Shown: positions 18,534 through 28,066 of the stretch, one piece after another | Numbering within the stretch: the stretch's first letter is position 1 | Layout of the letters: each line of letters starts with the position of its first letter | NCBI RefSeq assembly: GCF_029433105.1 | Contig: NZ_JARNTW010000028.1 | Coordinates: 1-64,000, forward strand | Origin: Runella sp. MFBS21 | Lineage (GTDB): Bacteria; Bacteroidota; Bacteroidia; Cytophagales; Spirosomataceae | DNA length: 64,000 bases | Direction: 5' to 3' | Translations under genes and position numbers: made by a program | The notes under the pieces: generated by a model | The model's input: only the letters and a program-made list of their open reading frames with translations | The model's database searches: none | What the model was told of the DNA's origin: nothing

Positions 18534-20096
18534 ATGAGACTCATTTATCTTGCTTTATTCTATTGCATATCTGTGTATGCTTGCTGCGCACAGCGTGCTT
18601 TCAAAACCCTTGAAACTCCCAATAATGAACGCCGCTTGGCATTGGTGATTGGCAATGCCGCTTATTCGGGCAATGCTCTTGCCAATCCCATCAACGATGC
18701 CCGGGCCGTACGTGACGCCCTCAGACGGCTGGGCTTTACGGTACAATACTACGAAAACGTAGGTAAAACCAACATGGAGGAAGCCCTCATACAGTTTACG
18801 AAAGATTTGAATCGCCACAACGTAGGACTGTTTTACTTTGCAGGCCATGGATTTGAATCAAAAGACAAGGTAAATTACCTCATGAGTACTGATATCACTT
18901 CTAGTACCAACGAGGTATTGGCCAAAGAAAAAAGCCTTAACTTGGATGCAGTGATAGAAAGTATGCGTATCGCCAACTCTCACACCAATCTGCTGGTTAT
19001 TGACGCTTGCCGAAACAATCCTTTCAGAGCATGGAATCGTGATGGTACGCAGGGTTTGGCGACGGTAAGCCCTCCGGCGGGTACTGTAGTATTTTTTGCG
19101 AGTTCGCCAGGCCAAACGGCAGATGACAATCGAGGGGGAAAAAATGGACTCTTTACCGAAGAGTTTCTCCAACAATTAGAAACACCCAATCTTGAACTTA
19201 CCCAAGTGCTGAAAAATACTGGCCGTGCTGTATATAGACGTAGCGGCAACCAACTTCCTGCTATTACCGGAACACTCTTAGATGACTTTTATTTTACACA
19301 TACAGCTATCACCAATAATATGCCCGAACCTGTTCCTACGCCTAAGCGTGAAGAACCAGCCCCCAAATCCCAATCAGCGGATATGGAACTTCACCAAATG
19401 GTTTACGTAGAAGGCGGGAGTTTTATGATGGGCGATAACAATGGCTTGGATGCAGAAAAGCCAGTCACTAAAATACGATTAAGCAGTTTTAGAATCTCCG
19501 CTCATGAAACTACGGTAGCTCAATTTAGACGTTATTGTGAAGAATCTTCTCGTACAATGCCACAGCAGCCAGATTGGTCGAGTGATGATCATCCAGTTAT
19601 AAATGTAAGTTGGGATGATGCCATGGGTTACTGCGAATGGCTCACTCGTAAAACGGGACTTAAACACCGCTTACCTACCGAAGCGGAATGGGAATATGCT
19701 GCTCGGGGAGGTAAAAAAAGTTTAAATACGCAATATGCCGGTAGCTCTGCCTTGGATGATGTGGGTTGGTATAAAAATAATAGCCAAAGCAAAGCCCATC
19801 CTGTAGGCAAAAAGCGACCGAACGAATTGGGGTTGTACGATATGAGTGGCAATGCAAGAGAGTGGTGTAGCGATTGGTATTATTCTTTATGGCCTAGGTT
19901 TCACTTGCAGTACCATAAAAAAAATCCTGTCAATACTGAAAAAGTATTCGAATGGAGCATGCATTCGCTACGTGGGGGTTCATGGTACTGTCATGATTTA
20001 CGTTTGAGTGATCGTTATTACAACAATGAGGCTTATAAATATGAAAAAAGTAATAATGTAGATATCGGTTTCCGCGTAGTGGCCACCTCTCTTTAG
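18534..20096 (+). CDS. Exported caspase-like protein with C-terminal FGE-sulfatase-like domain
   Basis: 520 residues: Sec signal (about 1-19), caspase domain with His105 and Cys159 (LVIDACRNNPFRAW), a Pro-rich linker, and an FGE-like domain (about 285-520, [35 protein letters not shown] end). The 3' end lacks the 96-bp variable window. The region between GGSW and GFRVV instead carries a fixed, Tyr/Asn-rich insert whose codons show no third-base pattern, so it is a non-diversified relative. 33 nt behind the TPR caspase. Confidence 0.85.
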   Translation: MRLIYLALFYCISVYACCAQRAFKTLETPNNERRLALVIGNAAYSGNALANPINDARAVRDALRRLGFTVQYYENVGKTNMEEALIQFTKDLNRHNVGLFYFAGHGFESKDKVNYLMSTDITSSTNEVLAKEKSLNLDAVIESMRIANSHTNLLVIDACRNNPFRAWNRDGTQGLATVSPPAGTVVFFASSPGQTADDNRGGKNGLFTEEFLQQLETPNLELTQVLKNTGRAVYRRSGNQLPAITGTLLDDFYFTHTAITNNMPEPVPTPKREEPAPKSQSADMELHQMVYVEGGSFMMGDNNGLDAEKPVTKIRLSSFRISAHETTVAQFRRYCEESSRTMPQQPDWSSDDHPVINVSWDDAMGYCEWLTRKTGLKHRLPTEAEWEYAARGGKKSLNTQYAGSSALDDVGWYKNNSQSKAHPVGKKRPNELGLYDMSGNAREWCSDWYYSLWPRFHLQYHKKNPVNTEKVFEWSMHSLRGGSWYCHDLRLSDRYYNNEAYKYEKSNNVDIGFRVVATSL

Positions 20097-20236
20097 CCCT
20101 GCATGAAGATGCTACAAACAGCTAACGTTGTTTATTAAGATGCATTGCTTAATGACTGCAGAAGTTATGTGTCATAGTTTATTTAACAATTAAAAAAGCC
20201 AATGACCTGCTTGCTATTCTTTTAATCAATACAACA

Positions 20237-21061
20237 ATGAAATACCTTTTAATAAGCCTCATGTTTCCTCTCTGGCTAAAAGCACAGCAAGCCGATAGCA
20301 GTATCAAAATCATCCACCGTGCACCCGAAAACTGGATGGTGTGGCAAGTAAAGCATGTCAGCCAATGGATAGATCGTTATAATCATGAACGTCTGCCAGA
20401 TGGTACCGCTTTTACTGATTCGTCGCGACTGCTCTATCCACGTGAGCAGTACATCCGTTGGTTGTTTAATGCCCTAGACCCACGTTTGCAAAAAAACGGC
20501 AGTGCATCCTATAAGATGTTGGTCAACGACTTTATTGAAGAAAGTTGTAGTAGCAAACCCCTACTCATATCCCACCAGCCAGCACTGACTGCAATGGTTC
20601 CGATACTTGTACAAACAACCAATCCACAGAAAGATACAATTACGGTAAGCCTCCAAAAACGCTACCGTGCTGACTCGGTTGCGTATTGGGAAGTAGAACG
20701 AGTACGCTTCTCAAAGGGTTTTAAACTCCCCAAACAACTCACCTCACCGGATAGAGCCACCAAACGACTTTATCTACCACCCAATGCGCACGAGGTGGCG
20801 TTTTTACCACTTCGACAGCTCATGATCGATAGCCTAACCATAGCGAGATTGACCCCAGATTTAGGACAAAGTCAGTCTGAATTACTTCAACTAGAAACAC
20901 TACTGTGTCAACAAAAACTCACCTTGTTGGCTATGCTTCCCCCTACAATATGGATTGATACTCAACGCGGCTGGAAGATACAATTGAATGATTTTGTGCG
21001 CGAGTCCGAAAACTCGGGATGGCTTATAACAGGGCTTTGGAAACAAGATAAAACGAAATAG
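20237..21061 (+). CDS. Exported hypothetical protein
   Basis: 274 residues with a Sec signal (about 1-16, ending LKAQ). The remainder is mixed alpha/beta, with a repeated P-x-E/D-W or R-x-P motif and no recognised family. It lies in the same direction as the caspase genes but after a 140-bp gap, so it may begin its own transcription unit. Function unknown. Confidence 0.6.
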   Translation: MKYLLISLMFPLWLKAQQADSSIKIIHRAPENWMVWQVKHVSQWIDRYNHERLPDGTAFTDSSRLLYPREQYIRWLFNALDPRLQKNGSASYKMLVNDFIEESCSSKPLLISHQPALTAMVPILVQTTNPQKDTITVSLQKRYRADSVAYWEVERVRFSKGFKLPKQLTSPDRATKRLYLPPNAHEVAFLPLRQLMIDSLTIARLTPDLGQSQSELLQLETLLCQQKLTLLAMLPPTIWIDTQRGWKIQLNDFVRESENSGWLITGLWKQDKTK

Positions 21062-21222
21062 ATAATACTGATTACCACTTCATTATTTAACTTTTTCCCA
21101 AAATACTAAAGATTTTTTTCTCAAAGTGATAAGGTTTTGGTAGAAAAGAGGAATTAGTAAAATGTAAGCAAATCGAAAAGGTTTCAACTAAAATAGATGT
21201 TTCACAATTAATTTTCAGACGA

Positions 21223-22350
21223 ATGCAAATCCTTAAAAATGTAAAATGGCGGTTTATGACTTTGGTCTTTCTCTTGCCAATATTTTATGGGTTTTCGAGC
21301 GATGTCCCAAACTCTCATGAGCGGGCACTCTCCAAACTCTTAAAAAGCTACGAGAAAGAACTCAACCTCCTAGTGCCAGAGCTTGCCAAAAACCCTAAGT
21401 CGGAAGTAGGAAAAGAGTTTGGACAACTCTATTTTTTAACCGACTCTGCACTGGTAGTTAATCATATAACCCCTGACAATATCAAGCCTCCAAAAGACCT
21501 AGAGGTCTTAGCAGACAAACCGACGCTAAAAGTAACTGACTTCTTAAAATTAGCTGCTGGCCTCTACAAAAGTAATTTTGAATACAGTATGGATCGCGAT
21601 GAGCTAGTGATTCAACCTTTAACTGACTCTGACGATGAAAAACGCTTTGTGTACCAATACCGTTTGAGTATCCCTGTCCAGACCAAAGGCAAAGTAAATG
21701 GGCAAGTAGTCGTAGATTTCAAAAAAGATGTAGACTTATTTGTGCTACTCTACATTGATTCCAAACGCTCTATTAAATACGCTAAGATTCAGGCGATTCA
21801 GTACCAAGATGGCAAAAGCATCCCTCCTATTCCTGGAGAAGTACCTCCAGTAGAGCCAAAAAAAGAGGAACCCAAAAAGGAAGACCCTAAAAACGACCCT
21901 AATAGTATGGACATCATCAATTGGCTTCCTGCCAAAAAACAGGCTACGGTGATTGAGTATGCTACTAAAGCAGCCAAGGGAGCTTCGGAAGCTGAGCTAG
22001 AACGTATGAAAAAAGATTTGGAAGTCCTCTTTGATGAAAGTGGTTTTGTAACGGTCAAAACCAAAGACGGTCAATCATTACACATGGCTCGCAAGGCATT
22101 TTTGACGAGAGCAGCCAAAACCAAAGCAGAATATGAAATAGTAAAAGGAACTTTTGCCAAGTTTGACCAATTCAGAGCCAACTCTCGCGATAGTTATTTT
22201 TGTCGCCTGACTACAATCGCTAACGCTACCCGCTTTGAAAATGGAATTCCTATAGGGGCGTCAAGTATTGCTCCCAGAATGCCTGTAAAAGGCGATATTC
22301 CAGCCCGTGAGTACTGGAAAATCATCGAACTCACCATAAACGAACAATGA
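21223..22350 (+). CDS. Exported hypothetical protein with Lys/Pro-rich linker
   Basis: 375 residues: an N-terminal signal/anchor (about 1-26), a globular part to about 200, a linker of repeated P-K-K-E-E-P units (about 208-227), and a helical C-terminal part with R-A-A-K-T-K-A-E-Y. No family recognised. Its stop overlaps an upstream ATG in the same frame as the papain-like gene, and the gap to the preferred start of that gene is only 41 nt, so the two are probably an operon. Confidence 0.6.
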   Translation: MQILKNVKWRFMTLVFLLPIFYGFSSDVPNSHERALSKLLKSYEKELNLLVPELAKNPKSEVGKEFGQLYFLTDSALVVNHITPDNIKPPKDLEVLADKPTLKVTDFLKLAAGLYKSNFEYSMDRDELVIQPLTDSDDEKRFVYQYRLSIPVQTKGKVNGQVVVDFKKDVDLFVLLYIDSKRSIKYAKIQAIQYQDGKSIPPIPGEVPPVEPKKEEPKKEDPKNDPNSMDIINWLPAKKQATVIEYATKAAKGASEAELERMKKDLEVLFDESGFVTVKTKDGQSLHMARKAFLTRAAKTKAEYEIVKGTFAKFDQFRANSRDSYFCRLTTIANATRFENGIPIGASSIAPRMPVKGDIPAREYWKIIELTINEQ

Positions 22351-22391
22351 TTAGCTTAAACTTACATTCACGTATTAATCTTAATTCAACA

Positions 22392-23897
22392 ATGAATTTC
22401 TCCACTTCCTTCCCTCGCCTTCTCTTGGCCTTCGTACTATGGACAAGCTGTCTTGCGGTAGTAGCGCAAAATAGACCGCAAACTAAAGATTATACTAAAA
22501 GAATGGGTATGAAAATTGATGATAACAAATATCTTCAATCTCCCAAAAAGTCTCAAAATATAAAATACAGGGGTGTTTTGCCCTCTCGCAAGACCCTCAC
22601 GCAGTTCATGCCTACGATTTTTGACCAAGGCGAAACAGGTAGCTGCGTAGGGCAATCTGTAGGACTCGTGCGTACGATTATGGAAGCTCAAAAACGCCGC
22701 CTTACTACCACTGCTAGTATTGACCCTTACCGCTTTTCGCCTTATTATATCTATGAGCAAATCAAAGGCAAAAACGATTATGACTGCCAAGACGGTGCTA
22801 CAATTCCTGATGCACTTTACTTATTGAAAAACAAAGGAGCGGCCTTGTTGAGTTGTATGCCTAATGCTTGCGATGCCAACTATACCAAATGCGACGCGGA
22901 AGCTGCACAGTACAAGATTGAAGATTTTACTGCTTTGTTTGATGTGCTTCAACTTCCAACAGAAACCAAAATTCTCAAAATCAAAGAGGCTTTGGCAGAA
23001 GGTGAGCAAGCTGTACCTATCGGGATGTTGTTGCCTCGTTCGTTTTTCTCCGCTACTGACGAATGGCGCTCTGCTCCCGGCGAAAGCCCCGAAAATGCCC
23101 TTGGAGGCCATGCTATGGCAATCATCGGCTATGATGATACTCGCTATGGGGGTGCTTTTTTGATTGCCAATAGCTGGGGCGCAGGTTGGGGAAACAACGG
23201 TTACACTTGGGGACGATACGAAGACGTAGCCCGCTTTACTCGCTATGCGTTTCAGGTTTTTCCAGCGGCTTCTGTGGTGCCTGTTCCTCCAGGCCCAGGC
23301 CCCAGTCCTGCTGTTTCTTTAAAATCTGACATGAGTTTCCAATTGTCAGGTACCAACGCAGAGATGCCTGTGGTATTGGTTCCTACGAGTCGAGGCATAG
23401 ATGTTACAAACGATAACGCTAACACGGACCTCATTACGTATCAAATGACATCGCCTTACAGCTCAGGTACGCGTTTCAAAATGGCCATGAACAACAGTCG
23501 CCAAGCCTATGTTTATATCATCGCCTCAGATGATGTCAACCGCGTGACTAAGTTGTTTCCTTATCAAGGAGAATTGAGCCAAAATGTGAGCGCAATCGTT
23601 CCGCCCAATTCGAGCGTATTACTTCCTGCTGCCGACCAATCGTTCACGATGGATACTGTTACAGGAACCGACTATTTCTTGGTCTTGGTTTCGGAGAAGG
23701 AGCTTAACATTGAAGCACTCTCTTCAGCTATCAAAAATGGCTCTGGCAATTTTGTCAAAAAAGTACTAGATGCTATTAAAACCGACATGACTCCAAGTTC
23801 GGATATCACATATCAACCTACCAAGGTGGCATTTGAAGTAAAAGGCAATCCAAAAGGAAGCATTGTACCGATGTTGGTGCGGATTGTACACAAATAA
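22392..23897 (+). CDS. Exported papain-like (C1A) cysteine protease with DUF4384 domain
   Basis: 501 residues from the ATG at 22392, which places a clear Sec signal (about 1-25) at the N-terminus; an in-frame ATG 45 nt earlier would bury it. The peptidase C1A core has DQGETGSCVGQS (Cys85), GGHAMAIIGYDD (His240) and IANSWGAGWG (Asn260), a complete catalytic triad. A P-x-P-G-P-G-P-S linker leads to a DUF4384-like C-terminal domain (about 315-460). Expected to act outside the cytoplasm. It could process the neighbouring caspases or exported targets, but that is inference. Confidence 0.85.
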   Translation: MNFSTSFPRLLLAFVLWTSCLAVVAQNRPQTKDYTKRMGMKIDDNKYLQSPKKSQNIKYRGVLPSRKTLTQFMPTIFDQGETGSCVGQSVGLVRTIMEAQKRRLTTTASIDPYRFSPYYIYEQIKGKNDYDCQDGATIPDALYLLKNKGAALLSCMPNACDANYTKCDAEAAQYKIEDFTALFDVLQLPTETKILKIKEALAEGEQAVPIGMLLPRSFFSATDEWRSAPGESPENALGGHAMAIIGYDDTRYGGAFLIANSWGAGWGNNGYTWGRYEDVARFTRYAFQVFPAASVVPVPPGPGPSPAVSLKSDMSFQLSGTNAEMPVVLVPTSRGIDVTNDNANTDLITYQMTSPYSSGTRFKMAMNNSRQAYVYIIASDDVNRVTKLFPYQGELSQNVSAIVPPNSSVLLPAADQSFTMDTVTGTDYFLVLVSEKELNIEALSSAIKNGSGNFVKKVLDAIKTDMTPSSDITYQPTKVAFEVKGNPKGSIVPMLVRIVHK

Positions 23898-23927
23898 AGT
23901 TGAATTGTAAGACAGAGGGGAGGAGAT

Positions 23928-23966
23928 ACAAAGCCGTGCTTGATGAAGAAATCAAGGCGGCTTTGT
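23928..23966. terminator. Long hairpin after the papain-like gene
   Basis: ACAAAGCCG pairs with CGGCTTTGT and, inside, CTTGAT pairs with ATCAAG, giving about 15 paired bases. No T-run follows, so it may be an attenuator or RNA stabiliser rather than an intrinsic terminator. Confidence 0.4.
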
Positions 23967-24019
23967 GCTACCAACTGCTCCTATCTTTTAAAATCAGTAT
24001 ATCCTAAACGCAAACGATT

Positions 24020-25507
24020 ATGAAGCCATTTTCTTTTTTATTGTTCACTTTTTGGGCTTTGAGCCATTTTTCTCTGGCCCAAACTACCGCTGAAGAATGG
24101 TTTGATAAAGGCTATGCTGCCACAAATTACAAAGACAAAATTTATTATTATTCAAAAGCCATAGAACTAGATTCCAACTATATTGAGGCTTACAACAATC
24201 GAGGAATAGCGAGAGGTATTTTTGGGAATTTTAACGAATCAATTAAAGATTTTGACAAAGTTATCCGAATCAACCCAAATTATACCATTGCTTATAATAA
24301 TCGTGGCGTATCCAAAGATGGATATTTTAAATTTTCTAACGCTATAGAAGATTTTGACCAGGCTCTTAGGATTAACCCAAATTATGTACTTGCTCATAAT
24401 AATAAAGAAATAGCTAAAAAGAAATTAAAAACATATAAGCATCGTCGTACATGGGTTCCTTCAGCAAATCTTGGCATAAATAAGGAAATTATAAAATGTT
24501 ATACAGAAGCGGTAGGGAGCCATAGCAAAGTAATAGAAAAACCAGCGCCACAAGATGCATTCACGTACTATAACAAGGGACTAGAAAACTATAAATTAGG
24601 ACGTTATCACGAAGCAATAAAAGACTATGACAATGCCATAGCTCTCAATCCAAATGATGCCAAAGCCTACCTTAACAAAGGGAGTTGCCTGGTCAACCTC
24701 AACCGTCACTGCGAGGCTATGGAGGCTTTTAGGAAAGGAGAATCGCTAGATAATACCCTCACTTACCATCAATCAGACAAAACTACTGCTCAGCAGCGCT
24801 GTGGCTCAACGTCACCGACTCCTACGCTTTCCCGACGCTACGCCTTAGTGATAAGTAACTCTGGCTATCAACACACCAAATCGCTGGGTAGTCAGCCTGC
24901 TACCGATGCCCGTAAAGTTAAAACTACGCTAGAAATACTAGGCTTTACGGTAGTAGAAGTCAACGAAACGGCCCTGAAAGCCAATATGGAGTTTGCTATT
25001 GCTGATTTTATCCGTAAAGCTGCCAATGCCGATATGGTGGTCTCTTACTATGCAGGGCACGGAATAGAGATGGGAGGAGTGAATTATCTACTTCCATTGG
25101 GGGTACGCCTTAGAGAACCAGAGCATGCTGAAATAGAGGCCGTTAGACTTGATTTTTTGGTGGGGCAACTTGCCAAATGCAAAGCCAAAATCAACTTGGT
25201 ACTTCTAGATGCTTGTCGCGACGACCCTTTTGCCGACCGCCAAGCTGCCCATCGCCCCGTGGATGATTATCGAGGGTTCAAAACCATCGAATCTACTCCC
25301 GGCAGCACTCTCGTAATGTATGCTGCCGAACCGCGTCATCGTGCCCTCAACACAGGCGTGTTTGCCGATGCCATCCAGCAAAATCTCAGGGCGGGCGTAG
25401 AAGTAATGGATTTTGTAAGAAACCTAACCCGTACGGTGTACCAGAAAACCAACCAAAACCAAAAACCAACTCTTTTTGGAGCTATATTAGACGAGTTTAA
25501 ATTTTAA
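24020..25507 (+). CDS. Exported TPR protein with C-terminal caspase-like domain
   Basis: 495 residues: Sec signal (about 1-20, ending SLAQ), TPR arrays (about 30-125 and 175-245, with repeated Y-N-N-R-G-I-A/V and A-I-E-D-F-D-x-A/K), then a caspase domain (about 275-495) with His347 (YAGHGIE) and Cys399 (LLDACRDDPF). The domain ends FGAILDEFKF. TPRs usually dock partner proteins. The gene ends 3 nt before the next caspase-FGE gene, which indicates translational coupling. Confidence 0.85.
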   Translation: MKPFSFLLFTFWALSHFSLAQTTAEEWFDKGYAATNYKDKIYYYSKAIELDSNYIEAYNNRGIARGIFGNFNESIKDFDKVIRINPNYTIAYNNRGVSKDGYFKFSNAIEDFDQALRINPNYVLAHNNKEIAKKKLKTYKHRRTWVPSANLGINKEIIKCYTEAVGSHSKVIEKPAPQDAFTYYNKGLENYKLGRYHEAIKDYDNAIALNPNDAKAYLNKGSCLVNLNRHCEAMEAFRKGESLDNTLTYHQSDKTTAQQRCGSTSPTPTLSRRYALVISNSGYQHTKSLGSQPATDARKVKTTLEILGFTVVEVNETALKANMEFAIADFIRKAANADMVVSYYAGHGIEMGGVNYLLPLGVRLREPEHAEIEAVRLDFLVGQLAKCKAKINLVLLDACRDDPFADRQAAHRPVDDYRGFKTIESTPGSTLVMYAAEPRHRALNTGVFADAIQQNLRAGVEVMDFVRNLTRTVYQKTNQNQKPTLFGAILDEFKF

Positions 25508-25510
25508 CGT

Positions 25511-27175
25511 ATGAAAATATTCTCTTGCTTCCTGCTAAACTGTTTGTTGTTTATCGTGAGTATATCAGCGCAAAATACCCGAGGTATGCGTACGGTTACC
25601 ACTACTCCCGACGGTGGGCGTCGGGTAGCCCTTGTGATAGGCAATGCTGCTTATACCCATATTTCACCTTTGCGAAATCCTCTCAATGATGTAAGCAAAA
25701 TGACCACTGCATTGAAGTTATTGGGCTTTGAGGTGACACCTGTCACCAACACCTCACGCCAAAGCCTCCGCCAGGTTATCGACAAATGGGGCGAACAACT
25801 GCGTGCGGGCGATGTGGCGTTGTTTTACTATGCGGGTCATGCGGTAGAGGTAGAGGGTGTCAACTATCTATGCCCTACCGATGCCAATCCCCGAAATATC
25901 AAGCAGGTCGCTTATGAAACCCTGCCGATAGAATTGGTACTAGGATGGATGGAAATAGCCCATACCCAAACCAACATCGTACTGCTTGATGCATGTCGCG
26001 ACAATCCTTTTCGCTCACTTTTTCGTACGACGAGTGTGGATGGTGGCCTAAGCTCCATGACAGCCCCTAGTGGTACGTTTATTGGATTTGCGGCTAGTCC
26101 AGGACACAAATCTTCTGATGGGGATGGCGACAATGGTCTTTATACCGAGGCTATTTTGGGAGCTATCGCGCGGGCTAATCGTACTATCGACCAGATTTTC
26201 AACGAAGTAAATGCCACAGTGCGCCGGCGTAGTGGAGGTAAACAAGTGCCGTTTAAGAACAGCTCCTTAGAGGCTGATTTTTATTTTAAACCTACAGATA
26301 CGCCAGGTCCCTACACCCCCCCCGTTCGTACCGAACCCGCCAAGCCCGTAGTTGACTTAGAACCCGTAGCGATGCGTTACATCACAGGGGGTAGCTTTGA
26401 GATGGGCAGCAGCGACGGCAAAGCTGATGAGAAGCCCGTACACCGTGCGACGGTGAAGGGGTTCAGAATGGCTACCTACGAAACGACGGTGGGGGAGTTT
26501 GAGAAGTTTGTGGAAGCGAGCGATTATAAAACTGACGCCGAGAAAGAAGGCTTTAGCTACGTATGGAACGGCAAAGAATGGGAAAAGCGCAACGGCATCA
26601 ATTGGCGGCACGGCGCGGATGGCAGTATCCAAAGCAACCGGCAACATCCCGTGATTAATGTAAGCCACAACGACGCTGTAGCTTATTGTGAGTGGTTAAG
26701 CCGCAAGACGGGCAAAACCTACCGTCTGCCCACGGAAGCCGAGTGGGAATATGCCGCAGGCAATGGCAGCACGCATAGTAAGTACAGTTGGGGTAATTCT
26801 GCTACGGAAGGGGTGAGTGGAAATGTAGCGGATGAAACCGCCAAGAAGACCTTTACGGGTAGGACTGTTTTCTCAGGATATGCAGACGGCTATACTTACA
26901 CGGCACCCGTTGGGAGCTATAAAGCCAATGAGTTTGGTTTGCACGATATGACAGGCAATGTAAGTGAATGGTGCAGTGATTGGTACGGATCTGATTACTA
27001 TGCTAACAGCGGTACTAGCAGCAATCCTACGGGGCCTACTACTGGGTCTGGTCGCGTGCTTCGCGGTGGGAGCTGGTACTCCGACCCCGCGTTTGGCCGC
27101 GTGGCGCTTCGCTCCTACTCCGCGCCCTCGTTTTGCTACGACAACGTTGGCTTTCGGGTAGTGTCCCTTCAGTAA
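25511..27175 (+). CDS. Exported caspase-FGE protein carrying DGR variable region A
   Basis: 554 residues: Sec signal (about 1-21, ending SAQ), caspase domain with His110 (YAGHAVE, where most here have AGHG) and Cys162 (LLDACRDNPF), a P-G-P-Y-T-P-P-V linker, then an FGE-like domain (about 285-554). It ends G-S-W ... G-F-R-V-V. Only the C-terminal 32 codons carry the NNC/NNT variability typical of a DGR target. The catalytic Cys residues of true FGE are missing at the homologous place, so the domain is a binding scaffold. 3 nt behind the TPR-caspase gene. Confidence 0.9.
   Translation: MKIFSCFLLNCLLFIVSISAQNTRGMRTVTTTPDGGRRVALVIGNAAYTHISPLRNPLNDVSKMTTALKLLGFEVTPVTNTSRQSLRQVIDKWGEQLRAGDVALFYYAGHAVEVEGVNYLCPTDANPRNIKQVAYETLPIELVLGWMEIAHTQTNIVLLDACRDNPFRSLFRTTSVDGGLSSMTAPSGTFIGFAASPGHKSSDGDGDNGLYTEAILGAIARANRTIDQIFNEVNATVRRRSGGKQVPFKNSSLEADFYFKPTDTPGPYTPPVRTEPAKPVVDLEPVAMRYITGGSFEMGSSDGKADEKPVHRATVKGFRMATYETTVGEFEKFVEASDYKTDAEKEGFSYVWNGKEWEKRNGINWRHGADGSIQSNRQHPVINVSHNDAVAYCEWLSRKTGKTYRLPTEAEWEYAAGNGSTHSKYSWGNSATEGVSGNVADETAKKTFTGRTVFSGYADGYTYTAPVGSYKANEFGLHDMTGNVSEWCSDWYGSDYYANSGTSSNPTGPTTGSGRVLRGGSWYSDPAFGRVALRSYSAPSFCYDNVGFRVVSLQ
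27050..27145 (+). repeat. DGR variable region A
   Basis: 32 codons: G-R-V-L-R-G-G-S-W then variable Y-S-D-P-A-F-G. The variable codons all keep C or T in third place. A tail of GTTGGCTTTCGGG follows, identical in copies A-E. It encodes the ligand-facing loops of the FGE-like domain. Codon 29 is TGC where the other five copies have CGC, a change not explained by adenine mutagenesis. Confidence 0.85.
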
Positions 27176-27310
27176 ACAGGGAGACCTTCCATCATACATT
27201 TTTTCATTTTGTAAATTGTTTTGATTGTGATTTAGGGGTTTATTCGTGAAATTTATCCACCCATATCGCTCAACCCTATTTTATAAAAACTCAACCTTAT
27301 CTTTCTGTCT

Positions 27311-27994
27311 ATGCCTCTCCCCAATTCTAATCAGCACAATTATCCTAATGAAGCACAATTTTACGAGGATTTACAAGCCGAACGCCCAGAGGCGTTCAAT
27401 CACTTATACTTACAAACCTATCAAAAATGCCTACCTTTTGCTCTTTCCAAAGGTAGCAGCCAAGATGAAGCCAAAGACTTGCTTCAAGAGTGTTTAGCGA
27501 TTTTTGTGGAGAAAATCCGCAATGGTACTTATGCCTTTCGTGCCGATACCAAAATCACTACCTACTTCTATAGTATCTACATCAATCAGTGGAAAAAAGC
27601 CTTTGAACACAAAACCAAACGAGCAGAGGTACGCCTTCAGACCCAGTACGAATCCCCTCAGGACGACGCAGAAGAGACTTTTAAAGAAAGTATTTCAAGT
27701 ACACCTTTTAGAGTAACACTCCAAGATGAGGACGGACACCAAGAAGACATTTCGCTACCCGATATGATAGACCTCGCTGACTATGATGATAGCGAGCGGT
27801 CGTGGATTTTTCGGAAACTTCAGCGTGCTATGAAACTTCTGTCAGAGGATTGTCAGGAAGTATTGACGTGGTTTTATATCGAAGATTGGTCTTTGAAAAA
27901 CATTGCCCAAGCACTTAACATCACCGAAGAGTCGGCAACGGTAAAGCGTTTTAGATGTGCTAAGTATCTGAAAGAGAAGTTTAGACTTGCTTGA
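27311..27994 (+). CDS. ECF-type RNA polymerase sigma factor
   Basis: 227 residues with region 2 (about 30-105; Y-Q-K-C-L-P-F-A, EAKDLLQECLAIFVEKI, then T-Y-F-Y-S-I-Y-I-N-Q-W) and region 4 (about 170-225; ECF-like L-S-E-D-C-Q-E-V-L-T-W-F-Y-I-E-D-W-S-L-K-N-I-A, ending in an HTH). It is the only sigma factor in the window. The next gene encodes a membrane protein that looks like its anti-sigma, and after it comes a caspase-FGE gene, so it probably controls the island. Confidence 0.85.
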   Translation: MPLPNSNQHNYPNEAQFYEDLQAERPEAFNHLYLQTYQKCLPFALSKGSSQDEAKDLLQECLAIFVEKIRNGTYAFRADTKITTYFYSIYINQWKKAFEHKTKRAEVRLQTQYESPQDDAEETFKESISSTPFRVTLQDEDGHQEDISLPDMIDLADYDDSERSWIFRKLQRAMKLLSEDCQEVLTWFYIEDWSLKNIAQALNITEESATVKRFRCAKYLKEKFRLA

Positions 27995-28066
27995 TAAGGA
28001 ACTTCATAAAATCAGTATTAACTGATGTAATCCCATTATTGACATTTTTCAAATCATCCCCCAAAT

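Noticed and set aside
18534-20096. This caspase-FGE gene considered as a seventh DGR target
   Set aside because: Between G-G-S-W and G-F-R-V-V its codons do not align with the 96-bp windows and show no third-base restriction.
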